A stretch of 64,000 bases of DNA from Methylomonas methanica MC09. Lineage in GTDB: Bacteria > Pseudomonadota > Gammaproteobacteria > Methylococcales > Methylomonadaceae. Made by a program: the position numbers and the translations under genes. Position 1 is the first letter of the stretch, and every line of letters starts with the position of its first letter. Shown here piece by piece: positions 7,200 through 15,815 of the stretch. A model generated the notes under the pieces. It had not been told where the DNA came from and ran no database searches. It saw only the letters and a program-made list of their open reading frames with translations. The DNA lies in contig NC_015572.1 in NCBI RefSeq assembly GCF_000214665.1, positions 1,922,001-1,986,000 on the forward strand. Direction: 5' to 3'.

Positions 7200-9516
7200 A
7201 TTCGAGCGATTTCGCTGCGGCAATCACGGCTTGGCCTAGCGCCAGGCCGCCGTCATTCATAGGATAGCTTATTGGCGATAGCACGGTTTTGCCCGTGGCG
7301 CGTAAGGCGTGGCCGATGGCCTCCAGTAGCAAGCGGTTTTGAAATACTCCGCCGCTCAAGACAATGCAATCCGTGTCGGTTTCCGCACTGAGTTTTAGCA
7401 GCAGCGACACGCAGGCCTCGATCAAGCTGTGATGAATGCGGGCGGCAATCTCGGCGGTATCGATGTCGTGTTTTAGATCATTCAGCACCGCCAGCCAAAG
7501 TCCCCGCCAACTCAAAACCGTCATGCCATTCTCTACCCCGGCCTCCCAGGCATCGGGATACGGTGTGTTTCCGTTAAAGCGGCTTGCCGCCAGCGTTTCC
7601 AGGGCAATCGCGGCTTGGCCTTCGTAATCGATCCGAGCGGTGTGTATGCCCAGCGCGGCCGCGAAGGCATCGAACCAACGCCCGGCGGAACTGCACGGCG
7701 GCGAGTTAAGATTTTTGGCTATCATCGTCTCCAGGGTCGCCAATGGCTTATCGGCTAAAAATTGCACGATGTGCAAGTCCGGAAAATCTTGCTGCAACGC
7801 CGGCCAGTCGAAATAGTGCCGCAATTGCGCATACGTATTTCGCCAAGGTTCGCGCATGGCCTGATTGCCGCCGGGTAGGGCGATAGCCTGCATGTGGCCC
7901 AGGCGGGTGCAACTTTTGTAATCGCCCAGCAAGAATTCGCCGCCCCACAGCTCGCCGGCTTCCCCCATACCTAGGCCGTCGAAAATGGCGGCCAGTACCG
8001 GTTTGCTGTGCAAGGCGACGCCGTGTTCGGCCAGACAGGCGGCCAAGTGGGCGTGATGATGATGTGTTTCGACCAGCTCGCAACGGCCGGCGTCGGCCAG
8101 GGTTTGGCCATATTGGCTGGATAAGTAACCGGGATGCCGATCTATGACGATGTGTCGGGGTCGGAAGTCGTAAAGCTGCTGATACAAAGCGATCAGTTGC
8201 CGGTAGTCGTGCTGCACGGTTGCGCTTTCCAGGTCGCCGATATGTTGCGAAGCGACGGCTTGGCCGTGTTTGACCAAGCAAAAGCTATTTTTTAGTTCCG
8301 CGCCCATCGCCAAAATTTCATCGGCTGTTTCAAAACCGGTCGGCAAGGTCAGCGCCTCCGGACTATAGCCGCGCGCTCGGCGTAGAAGCCGCATCTCGTC
8401 GTCCATAAAACGTACTACCGAGTCGTCCAGACGGTTCACAATATCCCTATTGTGAAGTAGCCAGTAATCGGCGATGCCGGCCAGCTGCAATTTGGCGTCG
8501 GCATTATCGATACATTGCGGCTCGTCGCTGATATTGCCGGACGTCAATACGATAGGCGTATCCAGCGCCGCCAGCAATACACTGTGCAGCGGCGTGTAGG
8601 GCAGCATGAACCCCAGTTTTTCGTCGCCGGGTGCAATGCCGGTTGCCAGCGTTTCGCCGCCGGCCCGCAGCAACACGATCGGTGCGGTTTTATCCTGCAA
8701 AGCCTGTTCTTCTTGAGCGTTAACCAATGCGTATCTGCGAATGCTGCCAAGGTCTTTGGCCATTAACGCAAAGGGTTTGGCGTAACGGCGTTTGCGTTGC
8801 CGCAACCTGTAAACGGCGCCGTCATCCGCTGCGTTGCAGGCCAGATGAAAGCCACCCAGGCCTTTGATTGCCACGATATAACCCTGGCGGATCAGCTCAG
8901 CGGTACGGTCGATTGGGTCAAAATTGTCGGCTAGCCGGTCTTGGTTATCTTCCAGCCATACAGCCGGGCCGCAGAGCGGGCAGCAATTGGCCTGGGCGTG
9001 AAAGCGGCGGTCGGATGGGTCTTCGTATTCGCTTTGGCAGGCCGGGCACATTGGAAATGCCGCCATGCTGGTATTGCCGCGGTCGTAGGGAATCTGTTTG
9101 ACGATGGAAAGTCGCGGTCCGCAGTGGGTGCAATTGGTGAAGGGATAGCGGTAACGGCGGTTTTTCGGATCGGCAATTTCGGCCAGACAGTCTGGGCAGG
9201 TGGCGGCGTCGGCGGCGATAGGGGTGTGCATGCCGTTTAGTTGGCTGCCGACAATGCGAAAGTCAGGGTAATCGGGCGTCGGCGCCAAAGCAGTCACGTC
9301 GAGGCTATCCAGTTTGGCCAGTGGCGGCAGCTGTAGCGGAATTTGCCGAATGAAGGCGTCCAGATCGTCCGCGTCGCCGATCGCGTGAATCATCACACCC
9401 TGGCCGTCGTTCCACACCTCGCCGCGCAAACCGTATTGTCGGGCCAGGCGCCAGATCGTCGGCCGAAAGCCGACGCCTTGCACCACCCCGCGCACCCGGA
9501 TCGCTCTGCCCGGCAT
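7198..9516 (-). CDS. hypF: carbamoyltransferase HypF
   Basis: A 772-residue maturation protein that converts carbamoyl phosphate into the carbamoyl group passed to HypE, the source of the cyanide ligands of the [NiFe] centre. Domains in order: acylphosphatase (RGVVQGVGFRP, residues 8-18); two zinc fingers (CPDC...CTHC and CPAC...CPLC, about 107-185); a YrdC-like domain (about 200-380, IKGLGGFHLACNA); and a Kae1/HypF C-terminal domain with HHHHAH (near 485). Length fits the family. Its ATG overlaps the hypE stop by one base. It is the last gene of the operon. Confidence 0.95.
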   Translation of the reverse strand: MPGRAIRVRGVVQGVGFRPTIWRLARQYGLRGEVWNDGQGVMIHAIGDADDLDAFIRQIPLQLPPLAKLDSLDVTALAPTPDYPDFRIVGSQLNGMHTPIAADAATCPDCLAEIADPKNRRYRYPFTNCTHCGPRLSIVKQIPYDRGNTSMAAFPMCPACQSEYEDPSDRRFHAQANCCPLCGPAVWLEDNQDRLADNFDPIDRTAELIRQGYIVAIKGLGGFHLACNAADDGAVYRLRQRKRRYAKPFALMAKDLGSIRRYALVNAQEEQALQDKTAPIVLLRAGGETLATGIAPGDEKLGFMLPYTPLHSVLLAALDTPIVLTSGNISDEPQCIDNADAKLQLAGIADYWLLHNRDIVNRLDDSVVRFMDDEMRLLRRARGYSPEALTLPTGFETADEILAMGAELKNSFCLVKHGQAVASQHIGDLESATVQHDYRQLIALYQQLYDFRPRHIVIDRHPGYLSSQYGQTLADAGRCELVETHHHHAHLAACLAEHGVALHSKPVLAAIFDGLGMGEAGELWGGEFLLGDYKSCTRLGHMQAIALPGGNQAMREPWRNTYAQLRHYFDWPALQQDFPDLHIVQFLADKPLATLETMIAKNLNSPPCSSAGRWFDAFAAALGIHTARIDYEGQAAIALETLAASRFNGNTPYPDAWEAGVENGMTVLSWRGLWLAVLNDLKHDIDTAEIAARIHHSLIEACVSLLLKLSAETDTDCIVLSGGVFQNRLLLEAIGHALRATGKTVLSPISYPMNDGGLALGQAVIAAAKSLE

Positions 9517-10559
9517 CAGCAGATGCGCGGTAACTGTTCGCCCACCGGCCAGTCGACGATACGCCGGCCGCCGAATGCCGTGGTCATTTGCACGAAACCG
9601 TGCGGATCGTCGATTACCTCGCCGATGATGGCGGCGTCGCGGCCTAAAGGATGTTGTTGCATCACCGCTAACAAGGTTTCAGCGGCTGCGGCCGAACAAA
9701 TACAGACCAGCTTGCCTTCGTTGGCGACATACAGCGGATCCAGTCCTAAAATTTCGCAGGCGGCCTTGACTTGCGCCTTTATCGGGATACGGGCTTCGTC
9801 TATCACCATGCCGACCCCGGATTGTTGGGCCAGTTCGTTCAAGGCGGTGGCCAAGCCGCCGCGCGTCGGGTCGCGCAGGCAATGAATATCGGCCGGCGCG
9901 GCTGCGACCATGGACGCCACCAACTCGTGCAAGGCCACTGAGTCGGAAACGATGCTGGTCTCGAATTGCAAGTTCTCCCGTCCGGCCATGATGGCCACAC
10001 CGTGGTCGCCGATACTGCCGCTGACCAATATCGCCTGGCCCGATTTGGCGCGGTCGCCGGAAATCGTCACCCCGTCCGGTACCACGCCCACCCCGGTGGT
10101 GGTGATAAACACGCCGTCGCCCTTGCCGCGCTCGACGACCTTGGTATCGCCGGTGACGATGGGCGTGCCGCAGGCTTTGGCCGCCGCCGCCATACTGATG
10201 ACGATGCGTTCCAGATCGGCCAGCGGCAGACCTTCTTCCAGAATAAAACCGGCTGCCAGATACAAAGGCTTGGCGCCGGACATGGCCACATCGTTGACTG
10301 TGCCGTGCACGGCCAGCGAACCGATGTCGCCGCCCGGAAAAAACAGCGGCGAGATCACATGGCCGTCGGTACTGATCACCAGCCGCCCGGCCGGTACGTT
10401 GAACAAGGCTTGGTCGTTATGCTGGCGCAGCAAGTCGTTATCGAAATGTTTGACGAACAATTCATCGATCAGCTGGGCCATGGCCCGACCGCCGCCGCCG
10501 TGGCTGAGGTCGACGTGGCCGGATTTCAAGTTTAAGGTGGAAGTGAATTTTTGGGTCAC
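9516..10559 (-). CDS. hypE: hydrogenase maturation protein HypE
   Basis: A 347-residue PurM/ThiL-like ATPase that dehydrates the carbamoyl group on its C-terminal cysteine to a thiocyanate. The protein ends in PRIC, the conserved tail with the reactive Cys. The N-terminal DLSHGGGGRAMAQLIDELF and the FPGGDIGSLAVHGTVNDVAM motif are typical. The start is a GTG codon (10557-10559). The operator and promoter of the vapBC-like pair begin about 30 bases upstream on the other strand, so expression of hypE has to pass that inserted module. Confidence 0.95.
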   Translation of the reverse strand: MTQKFTSTLNLKSGHVDLSHGGGGRAMAQLIDELFVKHFDNDLLRQHNDQALFNVPAGRLVISTDGHVISPLFFPGGDIGSLAVHGTVNDVAMSGAKPLYLAAGFILEEGLPLADLERIVISMAAAAKACGTPIVTGDTKVVERGKGDGVFITTTGVGVVPDGVTISGDRAKSGQAILVSGSIGDHGVAIMAGRENLQFETSIVSDSVALHELVASMVAAAPADIHCLRDPTRGGLATALNELAQQSGVGMVIDEARIPIKAQVKAACEILGLDPLYVANEGKLVCICSAAAAETLLAVMQQHPLGRDAAIIGEVIDDPHGFVQMTTAFGGRRIVDWPVGEQLPRIC

Positions 10560-10590
10560 GGAAATGGATGCTCGGTTAAGGATGAATAGC

Positions 10591-10620
10591 GCTTATTGTT
10601 TCATACGATATACAATAAGC
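10591..10620 (+). promoter_or_regulatory. inverted repeat, probable vapBC operator
   Basis: GCTTATTGT (10591-10599) is repeated inverted as ACAATAAGC (10612-10620), a perfect 9-bp arm with a 12-base centre, ending 30 bases before the antitoxin start. Position and symmetry fit the autoregulatory operator of a toxin-antitoxin pair. Confidence 0.55.
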
Positions 10621-10650
10621 CGCAGTATATCTTTTTCAAAGGAATCTAGC

Positions 10651-10884
10651 ATGCAAGTAGCCAAATGGGGTAATAGTTTAGCGGTAAGATTACCCGCCGC
10701 TGTCGTCGAAGCATTGCAGTTGAAGGAAGGGGACGATATCGAGATTCACGTCGCCGGCGAACGCAGCTTTGCTGTCGATAAAAAAGCCGATAATCTGGAA
10801 TTGCTGAGCAGATTACGTAAGTATCGCGGTCGATTACCGGCGGATTTTAAGTTCGATCGCTTGGAAGCGCATGAAAACCGCTAA
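10651..10884 (+). CDS. AbrB/MazE-type antitoxin (VapB-like)
   Basis: A 77-residue protein beginning MQVAKWGNSLAVRLPAAVVEAL, the SpoVT/AbrB swapped-hairpin DNA-binding fold, followed by a C-terminal tail (LLSRLRKYRGRLPADFKFDR) that would wrap the toxin. It starts at the ATG at 10651 with AAAGGAAT upstream; the longer frame overlapping hypE is not used. It overlaps the toxin gene by 14 bases. Antitoxin of the downstream PIN protein; it presumably also represses its own promoter through the inverted repeat upstream. Confidence 0.8.
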   Translation: MQVAKWGNSLAVRLPAAVVEALQLKEGDDIEIHVAGERSFAVDKKADNLELLSRLRKYRGRLPADFKFDRLEAHENR

Positions 10885-11284
10885 ACCTTTCTTCGATACC
10901 AATGTTTTACTGTATTTATTGTCAGCCGATCACCGTAAAGCCGATAGAGCCGAAATCTTGCTGAGTGCCGGCGGCACTATAAGCGTGCAAGTGCTAAACG
11001 AGTTTGCCTCGGTCGCGTCGCGAAAGCTGCGTATGCCGTACCCGGAAATTCGTGAAACGCTACAAATCGTCAAAGCCGTCTGCGCAACACAAGCGCTAAG
11101 TCTGGAAACCCACGAGCAAGGTTTGGTTGTTGCGGAGCGTTACGGATTTTCGTTGTACGACAGCATGATTATCAGCGCGGCACTGCTTGCAGGCAGTAAA
11201 GTGTTGTTTTCCGAAGATATGCAACATGGGCAGGAAATTGAAGGCGGTTTGACCATTATTAATCCGTTTTCCGAGACTGATTAG
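10871..11284 (+). CDS. PIN-domain ribonuclease toxin (VapC-like)
   Basis: A 137-residue PIN-domain protein: FFDTNVLLYLLSADHRKADRAE (catalytic Asp near residue 9), VLNEFASVASRKL (Glu near 44), and GFSLYDSMIISAALLAGSKVLFSEDMQHG with the later acidic residues. VapC-type toxins cut RNA, often tRNA. It follows its AbrB-type antitoxin. The last 26 bases lie inside the 3' end of the convergent hypD gene, so the same DNA codes for both C-termini. Confidence 0.82.
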   Translation: MKTAKPFFDTNVLLYLLSADHRKADRAEILLSAGGTISVQVLNEFASVASRKLRMPYPEIRETLQIVKAVCATQALSLETHEQGLVVAERYGFSLYDSMIISAALLAGSKVLFSEDMQHGQEIEGGLTIINPFSETD

Positions 11285-12395
11285 AGGCCTCGTTTCTGAG
11301 TCGACCATAACTCCAATACGCCGCGCAAGCGCCTTCCGACGATACCATGCAGGAACCCATCGGGTTTTCCGGGGTGCAGACCGTCCCCAGCAATTTGCAA
11401 TCCTGCGGCTTTTTGGCGCCGCGCAGAATGGCCGGGCATTCGCAGCCTTTGACGTCGCTGGCCTGAATGGCCGGCATGTCGAAACGTTGTTCGGCATCGA
11501 AAGCGGCGTAGGCCGGTTTTAGTTTCAGAGCGCTATGCGGGATCAAACCCAAACCGCGCCATTCGAATGCCGGCCGCAATTCCAATACCTCGGCGGTCAA
11601 CGCCTGGGCTTTTTGATTGCCGTCCCGGGTCACCGCGCGGCTGTACTCATTTTCCACCTGATGCCGGCCTTCATTAAGCTGGTGTATCAGCATCAAGGCC
11701 GATTGCATCACATCCAAAGGTTCGAAGCCGGCGATGACGATGGGTTTGCCGTATTGTGCCGCAAACACTTCATACGGCCGGCTGCCGATTACCGTGCTGA
11801 CATGCGACGGGCCCAAAAACGCGTCTATGGCGACCGGCACCGGCGCGTCCAGAATCGCCTGCATGGCTGCAGGCGTTAGCACGTGGTTGCAGAACACGCT
11901 GAAATTTTTCAAGCCTTCCGCCTGGGCCTGCTTGATGGCGACCGCCGTGGGCGGGGTGGTGGTTTCGAAACCGATGGCAAAAAACACCACCTGCCGCTCC
12001 GGATTGTCGCGGGCGATTTTCAAGACGTCCTGCGTCGAATAGACCATGCGAATGTCGGCGCCGCCGGCCTTGGCTTTCAACAGGCTGTTGCGGCCGCTGG
12101 CCGGCACCCGCACCAAGTCGGCGTAGGTGCAGAGGATGACGTCGTGTTGTTCGACCAATTGGATGGCGTTGTCGATCCGCCCGGTCGGCAATACGCATAC
12201 AGGGCAGCCGGGGCCGTGAATAAATTCGACATTGCCCGGCATCAAATCCTGCACGCCGTAGCGGAAAATCGCGTGGGTGTGGCCGCCGCAAAATTCCATC
12301 AGCCGGTAATGGCGGTCGGGGTGCGCGGTTTGGGCGATGCGTTGGGCCAGTTGTTGCGCCAGATCGTGCTGGCGGAATTCGTCGATGTATTTCAT
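11259..12395 (-). CDS. hypD: hydrogenase maturation protein HypD
   Basis: A 378-residue iron-sulfur protein that works with HypC to assemble the Fe(CN)2CO unit. Conserved Cys motifs are visible: CGGHTHAIFRYG (residues 36-47), GPGCPVCVLPTGR (near 62-74), FCNHVLTPAAM, and the C-terminal cluster region with Cys in ECPAILRG and CMVSSEGACAAYW. It overlaps hypC by 4 bases. The last 8 codons and stop run into the vapC-like gene on the other strand, giving a short unusual tail (NEASNQSRKTD). Confidence 0.95.
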   Translation of the reverse strand: MKYIDEFRQHDLAQQLAQRIAQTAHPDRHYRLMEFCGGHTHAIFRYGVQDLMPGNVEFIHGPGCPVCVLPTGRIDNAIQLVEQHDVILCTYADLVRVPASGRNSLLKAKAGGADIRMVYSTQDVLKIARDNPERQVVFFAIGFETTTPPTAVAIKQAQAEGLKNFSVFCNHVLTPAAMQAILDAPVPVAIDAFLGPSHVSTVIGSRPYEVFAAQYGKPIVIAGFEPLDVMQSALMLIHQLNEGRHQVENEYSRAVTRDGNQKAQALTAEVLELRPAFEWRGLGLIPHSALKLKPAYAAFDAEQRFDMPAIQASDVKGCECPAILRGAKKPQDCKLLGTVCTPENPMGSCMVSSEGACAAYWSYGRLRNEASNQSRKTD

Positions 12396-12625
12396 GGCGC
12401 GCTGGTCAGGCCGGCTTCGGCGAACAGAGCCAGGGTCTTGATGGCTTCGTCTTCGTCGATTTTATTCAAGGCATAGCCGACGTGAACTAAAACATAGTCG
12501 CCGACCTTTACGTCGTCGACCAGCGCCAGCGAGACTTCGACTTTAACGCCGTCAACGGAAACGGTGGCCATGCCGGTATCGTCGGGATGGATTTGCAGGA
12601 TTTGAGCGGGGAGGGCTAAGCACAT
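12392..12625 (-). CDS. hypC: hydrogenase maturation chaperone HypC
   Basis: A 77-residue HypC/HupF-family chaperone. The start MCLALPAQIL puts the essential cysteine at residue 2. The longer open frame upstream runs through the 252-bp repeat and is rejected. HypC carries the iron complex between HypD and the large-subunit precursor. The stop overlaps the hypD start (ATGA). It is a paralogue of hupF in this operon. Confidence 0.95.
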   Translation of the reverse strand: MCLALPAQILQIHPDDTGMATVSVDGVKVEVSLALVDDVKVGDYVLVHVGYALNKIDEDEAIKTLALFAEAGLTSAP

Positions 12626-12656
12626 TTCGTTTTCTCTGTTTGCCAACGCTATTGAG

Positions 12657-12912
12657 TTTGGTGTCGCTATGCGACGGTTTATTTTAATGCCGGTTCCCGC
12701 ACCGGCGGGCGGGATACTTTTCTTTGCTTGTCCAAAGAAAAGTATCCAAAAGAAACGACCCCCGGATGCCGCTTTTATCCTGCGCGCCGAAGCTTTTGAA
12801 CGGGGTTTTCCGAAGGGGCTTCCCAGCCCCACGAAAAACGCGATGCCTCCCTGCATCGCCCCTGCGGGCAAATCCGTTCAAACCCTCCGGTGCTCGGCGC
12901 GGCATAACGGGA
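12657..12912. repeat. dispersed repeat, left inverted copy
   Basis: A repeat of about 252 bp (core 12661-12912) preceded by TTTGG, with a near-identical inverted copy at 14081-14332. It contains a 15-bp hairpin (12712-12726 with 12733-12747, loop CTTGTC), a small hairpin at CCGGTTCCCGCACCGG, and another around the TGCATCG-like region. The small frames across it are not convincing genes. It separates hypC from the inserted cassette and accounts for most of the 12626-13004 gap. No transposase is encoded. Confidence 0.85.
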
Positions 12913-13004
12913 GGAAACCGTCCATTAATTTGGACGGTGAATAGCACGAAACGGGTAAATAAACATTCCGCCGATACATTTTGCTAATCAGAGGTAGTTG
13001 AGTT

Positions 13005-13583
13005 CTATGCTCCTGCATTTGTATGAATAATTTTTGGAGAATATGGCTCATCAATTAATGGTTGTACACCTTGTTCACTATTGTGAGACATGCCTAACTT
13101 TATTGAAGCAGTGCTAGCAATTTCTTGAGCCTGCTGATTAGCTTGGTCAACTCTTGATCGAGCTTCGTCAACTGTATTAGGGATTGGTATGCCATTTTTA
13201 TCCAAAATCCCGTCAGGCTCGGGAAGTGGTTCGCGGTGCGTTAATGTACAAAATAATCTTTCCATGTTTTGTACAACTTCAGGGGACATTAATGCACGAG
13301 TATCAGTAACAATTTGGTTTCCCCGGCCATCAGTAAAAGATGTTGGTTTTGAATTTTCTAAATCAGTATCTTTTTGAGATTTAAACCACGCAAAAATAGA
13401 CGGGATGATAATGGATGTACCAATTATCAATGGCACCCACGCATGAGTTTTGTTTTCCCAAAGGAAAAGGAAACCTGCCATATAACAAATCCCCGAAAGG
13501 ATTATTAATGAAACAAGAACTACTTGACTCTTAGAAGGTTTAACTTGTATGTCAGTATTCAATTGTGTCTGCGAGCCCATCAT
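13005..13583 (-). CDS. membrane protein of unknown function, cassette gene 2
   Basis: A 192-residue protein with two hydrophobic segments (about residues 19-40, VVLVSLIILSGICYMAGFLFLW, and 48-66, AWVPLIIGTSIIIPSIFAWF) and a long soluble C-terminal part with Gln/Ala-rich helix (DEARSRVDQANQQAQEIAST). I do not recognise it. It is one of two genes in an AT-rich cassette bracketed by the 252-bp inverted repeats, one base after the preceding gene's stop, so the two form a unit. Base composition differs visibly from the hyp genes, which suggests transfer. Confidence 0.5.
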   Translation of the reverse strand: MMGSQTQLNTDIQVKPSKSQVVLVSLIILSGICYMAGFLFLWENKTHAWVPLIIGTSIIIPSIFAWFKSQKDTDLENSKPTSFTDGRGNQIVTDTRALMSPEVVQNMERLFCTLTHREPLPEPDGILDKNGIPIPNTVDEARSRVDQANQQAQEIASTASIKLGMSHNSEQGVQPLIDEPYSPKIIHTNAGA

Positions 13584-13584
13584 G

Positions 13585-13920
13585 TTAGCCCTTTATTGTA
13601 ATTGTGCCGTCCGCATTTTTCGTAGGTGCAAAAAATGGTGCGTGCTCGTAAACCCATTCATATCTACTGTTGTATAAACGGATTGGCTTTACAATTTCTC
13701 CTGAGTAGATGATTAGGGAGTAGTCATCTATATAACAATTTTCTATTTCAAAATTTGCTGATGATACTGTGATCTTGCAATTATCAAAGCGGCAACTAAC
13801 AAATCTATAGCCGTCCAATTTTACTTCTTTACCATTAAACCAGATTCCATTAATTTCGGGTTTGTAGAGCAATGAACCTAATACTCCAAGTCCGTAATGA
13901 TTTTGATTTTCTGCTGTCAT
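13585..13920 (-). CDS. small beta-rich protein, cassette gene 1
   Basis: A 111-residue protein with a stretch reminiscent of pentapeptide-repeat or right-handed-helix proteins (VKLDGYRFVSCRFDNCKITVSSANFEIENCYIDDYSLIIYSG, about residues 33-74): short beta-strands with regularly spaced Cys, Phe and Ile. No named function can be given. It is the first gene of the two-gene cassette between the 252-bp inverted repeats and is followed at once by the membrane-protein gene. Similar two-gene soluble/membrane pairs occur in phage-defence or immunity modules, but nothing here proves that. Confidence 0.5.
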   Translation of the reverse strand: MTAENQNHYGLGVLGSLLYKPEINGIWFNGKEVKLDGYRFVSCRFDNCKITVSSANFEIENCYIDDYSLIIYSGEIVKPIRLYNSRYEWVYEHAPFFAPTKNADGTITIKG

Positions 13921-14080
13921 ATTTCGCCCCTTTTAAATAAGACCATTGATCGGTTAGTGCAGTAAGCTGGTTAGAGCAAAGCGAAACACAGCAATAATTG
14001 ATCGATGCTTGGTTTGCACTATTGTTTCAACCTACAAAATATCTTTGTTATACAAATATAACCGTTGGAGTAATTCCTTT

Positions 14081-14332
14081 CCCGTTATGCCGCGCCGAGC
14101 ACCGGAGGTTTTGAGCGGATTTGCCCGCAGGGGCGATGCAGGGATGCATCGCGTTTTTCGTGGGGGCTGGGAAGCCCCTTCGGAAAACCCCGTTCAAAAG
14201 CTTCGGCGCGCAGGATTAAGCGGCATCCGGGTGTCGTTTCTTTTGGTTTCTTTTCTTTGGACAAGCAAAGAAAAGAAACCCGCCCGCCGGTGCGGGAACC
14301 GGCATTAAAATAATCCGTCGCGACAGCGACAC
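14081..14332. repeat. dispersed repeat, right inverted copy
   Basis: This is the reverse complement of the repeat at 12661-12912, with scattered substitutions. The matching hairpin is 14245-14259 with 14266-14280. In this copy the stem reads GGTTTC/GAAACC where the left copy has GGATAC/GTATCC, so two A:T pairs have flipped to T:A on both sides of the stem. Together with the AT-rich tail of the cassette it fills the 13921-14335 gap. Confidence 0.85.
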
Positions 14333-14335
14333 TAT

Positions 14336-14533
14336 TCAACCCTGTTCCCAAGCCTTCTGAGCTTTGCCCGACAAAGATTCCACGGATTCAGCAGGCCAGA
14401 GTTTCTTTTGCCATTCCGTATAATCGAATTTATCCCGTTTTATCAGCATGATAAAACGTTCGGCATCGACCATGCCCAAACTGGAAAAAATGGATTCAAA
14501 ACCGCTATTGATGATTTCGCTGTCTGTTTTCAT
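14336..14533 (-). CDS. small putative antitoxin of PIN toxin
   Basis: A 65-residue helical protein (TDSEIINSGFESIFSSLGMVDAERFIMLIKRDKFDYTEWQKKLW...). Similar short proteins (IxxxGxxxLxxxLGxVEAERFIxLI) accompany PIN-domain toxins, so antitoxin is the best guess. It starts within the toxin stop codon (ATGA overlap), so it lies downstream of the toxin, the reverse of the usual order. It ends 4 bases beyond the right 252-bp repeat. AT-rich. Confidence 0.55.
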   Translation of the reverse strand: MKTDSEIINSGFESIFSSLGMVDAERFIMLIKRDKFDYTEWQKKLWPAESVESLSGKAQKAWEQG

Positions 14534-14967
14534 AAGCTTGTTTCTTCTTGGATAAATGTCAAAGGATTAACAACATTAAGGCCGATTATCTTCTGGCCGA
14601 TTTTTATCAGTTGCTTATCGGTCGTTAGAAAATAATCAACTTTGACAGAAATAGCGCAAGCGCAATGCAAAGCATCTTTCGGATGTAAGCCGAGTGATTG
14701 ATAGGTCTTGGCTGTTTCGATAATCTCTGCCGATGCGCTAACTAACTGCTTCGCTAAGCTCTTCCATTTTTTGATTTCGTGTTTATGGTTGATGTATGGG
14801 TTTTGATCGTTTTCATATTGCAGAATATAAGACCATACCAACTGATAATTTCCATTAACGATATTTTCTTGAATATACAGTTTTGCCTGTGTTTCAAGAA
14901 AAATATTGGCATGAGATTGGTCGTCGTAAGGCCGGTTAAAACAACAATTGTCCAAATAGATCAACAT
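14530..14967 (-). CDS. PIN-domain protein, probable toxin
   Basis: A 145-residue PIN-like protein: MLIYLDNCCFNRPYDDQ at the N-terminus (catalytic Asp6), YILQYENDQNPY (central acidic residue), LGLHPKDALHCACAISVKVDYFLTTDKQLIKI (the third and fourth acidic positions). These residues fit a metal-dependent ribonuclease. It lies 20 bases after hypB on the same strand and is followed by the small putative antitoxin. AT-rich composition sets it apart from the flanking hyp genes. Confidence 0.7.
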   Translation of the reverse strand: MLIYLDNCCFNRPYDDQSHANIFLETQAKLYIQENIVNGNYQLVWSYILQYENDQNPYINHKHEIKKWKSLAKQLVSASAEIIETAKTYQSLGLHPKDALHCACAISVKVDYFLTTDKQLIKIGQKIIGLNVVNPLTFIQEETSL

Positions 14968-14987
14968 TCGAAAATCAGCCCTGTCAT

Positions 14988-15815
14988 TTACGCATACTCA
15001 ATCCGCTGCAACGCCAACTCCGCCTTCAACCACTTCAACCAACTCTCCATGCCTTCGCCCGTCTTGGCCGACAACGACAACACTTTAATCCTTGGATTAA
15101 CCTGCTTCGCATACCGAATACATTCCGCACTGTCGAAATCCAGGTGCGGCAGTAGGTCGATCTTGTTCAAGATCATCAAATCGGCAGCGTGGAACATATC
15201 CGGGTATTTGATGGGTTTGTCTTCGCCTTCGGTGACCGACAGGATTACCACTTTATGCGCTTCGCCCAAATCGAAAGCCGACGGACAAACCAGATTACCG
15301 ACATTTTCGATAAACAACAGGCTGTGCTGGGGTAAATCCAGGCTTTCCAAAGCATGACCAACCCGGTGTGCGTCCAGGTGGCAGCCTTTGCCGGTGTTGA
15401 TTTGCAGGGCCGGGACGCCAGTGGCGCGGATACGGTCGGCGTCGCGAGCCGTTTGCTGATCGCCTTCGATCACGCCGATAGCGTATTCGTCTTTCAAACG
15501 GCTGATGGTTTCGGTCAGCAGCGTGGTTTTGCCGGAGCCGGGGCTGGAAACCAGGTTCAAGGCCAGCATGCCGCGCTCGCTAAAATAGCGGCGATTTTCG
15601 TCGGCATAACGGTTGTTCTTGGCCAGGATATCCTGCTCGATTTGTACCATGCGGGCCTGAGTCAGGCCAGGGGCATGCGCGTGTTCGTGCTGATGATCGT
15701 GGTCGTGAGAATGCGCGTGGTCATGGTCGTGGCCATGCTCATGGCTGTGATCGTGTTGGTGTTGTTCGTCGTGCGAGTGGGTAAGGCCCTCGCCGCAGCC
15801 GCAGATGCCGCACAT
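14988..15815 (-). CDS. hypB: hydrogenase nickel incorporation GTPase HypB
   Basis: A 275-residue GTPase that delivers nickel to the large subunit. The N-terminus has CGICGCG, followed by a long His/Asp-rich stretch (about residues 13-48, over 15 histidines) that would store nickel or zinc. The GTPase domain has [13 protein letters not shown] (P-loop near 86), [13 protein letters not shown] and [13 protein letters not shown]. It overlaps hypA by one base. Confidence 0.95.
   Translation of the reverse strand: MCGICGCGEGLTHSHDEQHQHDHSHEHGHDHDHAHSHDHDHQHEHAHAPGLTQARMVQIEQDILAKNNRYADENRRYFSERGMLALNLVSSPGSGKTTLLTETISRLKDEYAIGVIEGDQQTARDADRIRATGVPALQINTGKGCHLDAHRVGHALESLDLPQHSLLFIENVGNLVCPSAFDLGEAHKVVILSVTEGEDKPIKYPDMFHAADLMILNKIDLLPHLDFDSAECIRYAKQVNPRIKVLSLSAKTGEGMESWLKWLKAELALQRIEYA

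Noticed and set aside
8515..9240. Overlapping plus-strand frames in hypF
   Set aside because: They are antisense to the zinc-finger region and arise from its regular codon use.
12392..12871. Longer hypC frame (159 codons)
   Set aside because: The extra N-terminus is a translation of the 252-bp repeat; HypC needs Cys at position 2, given by the start at 12625.
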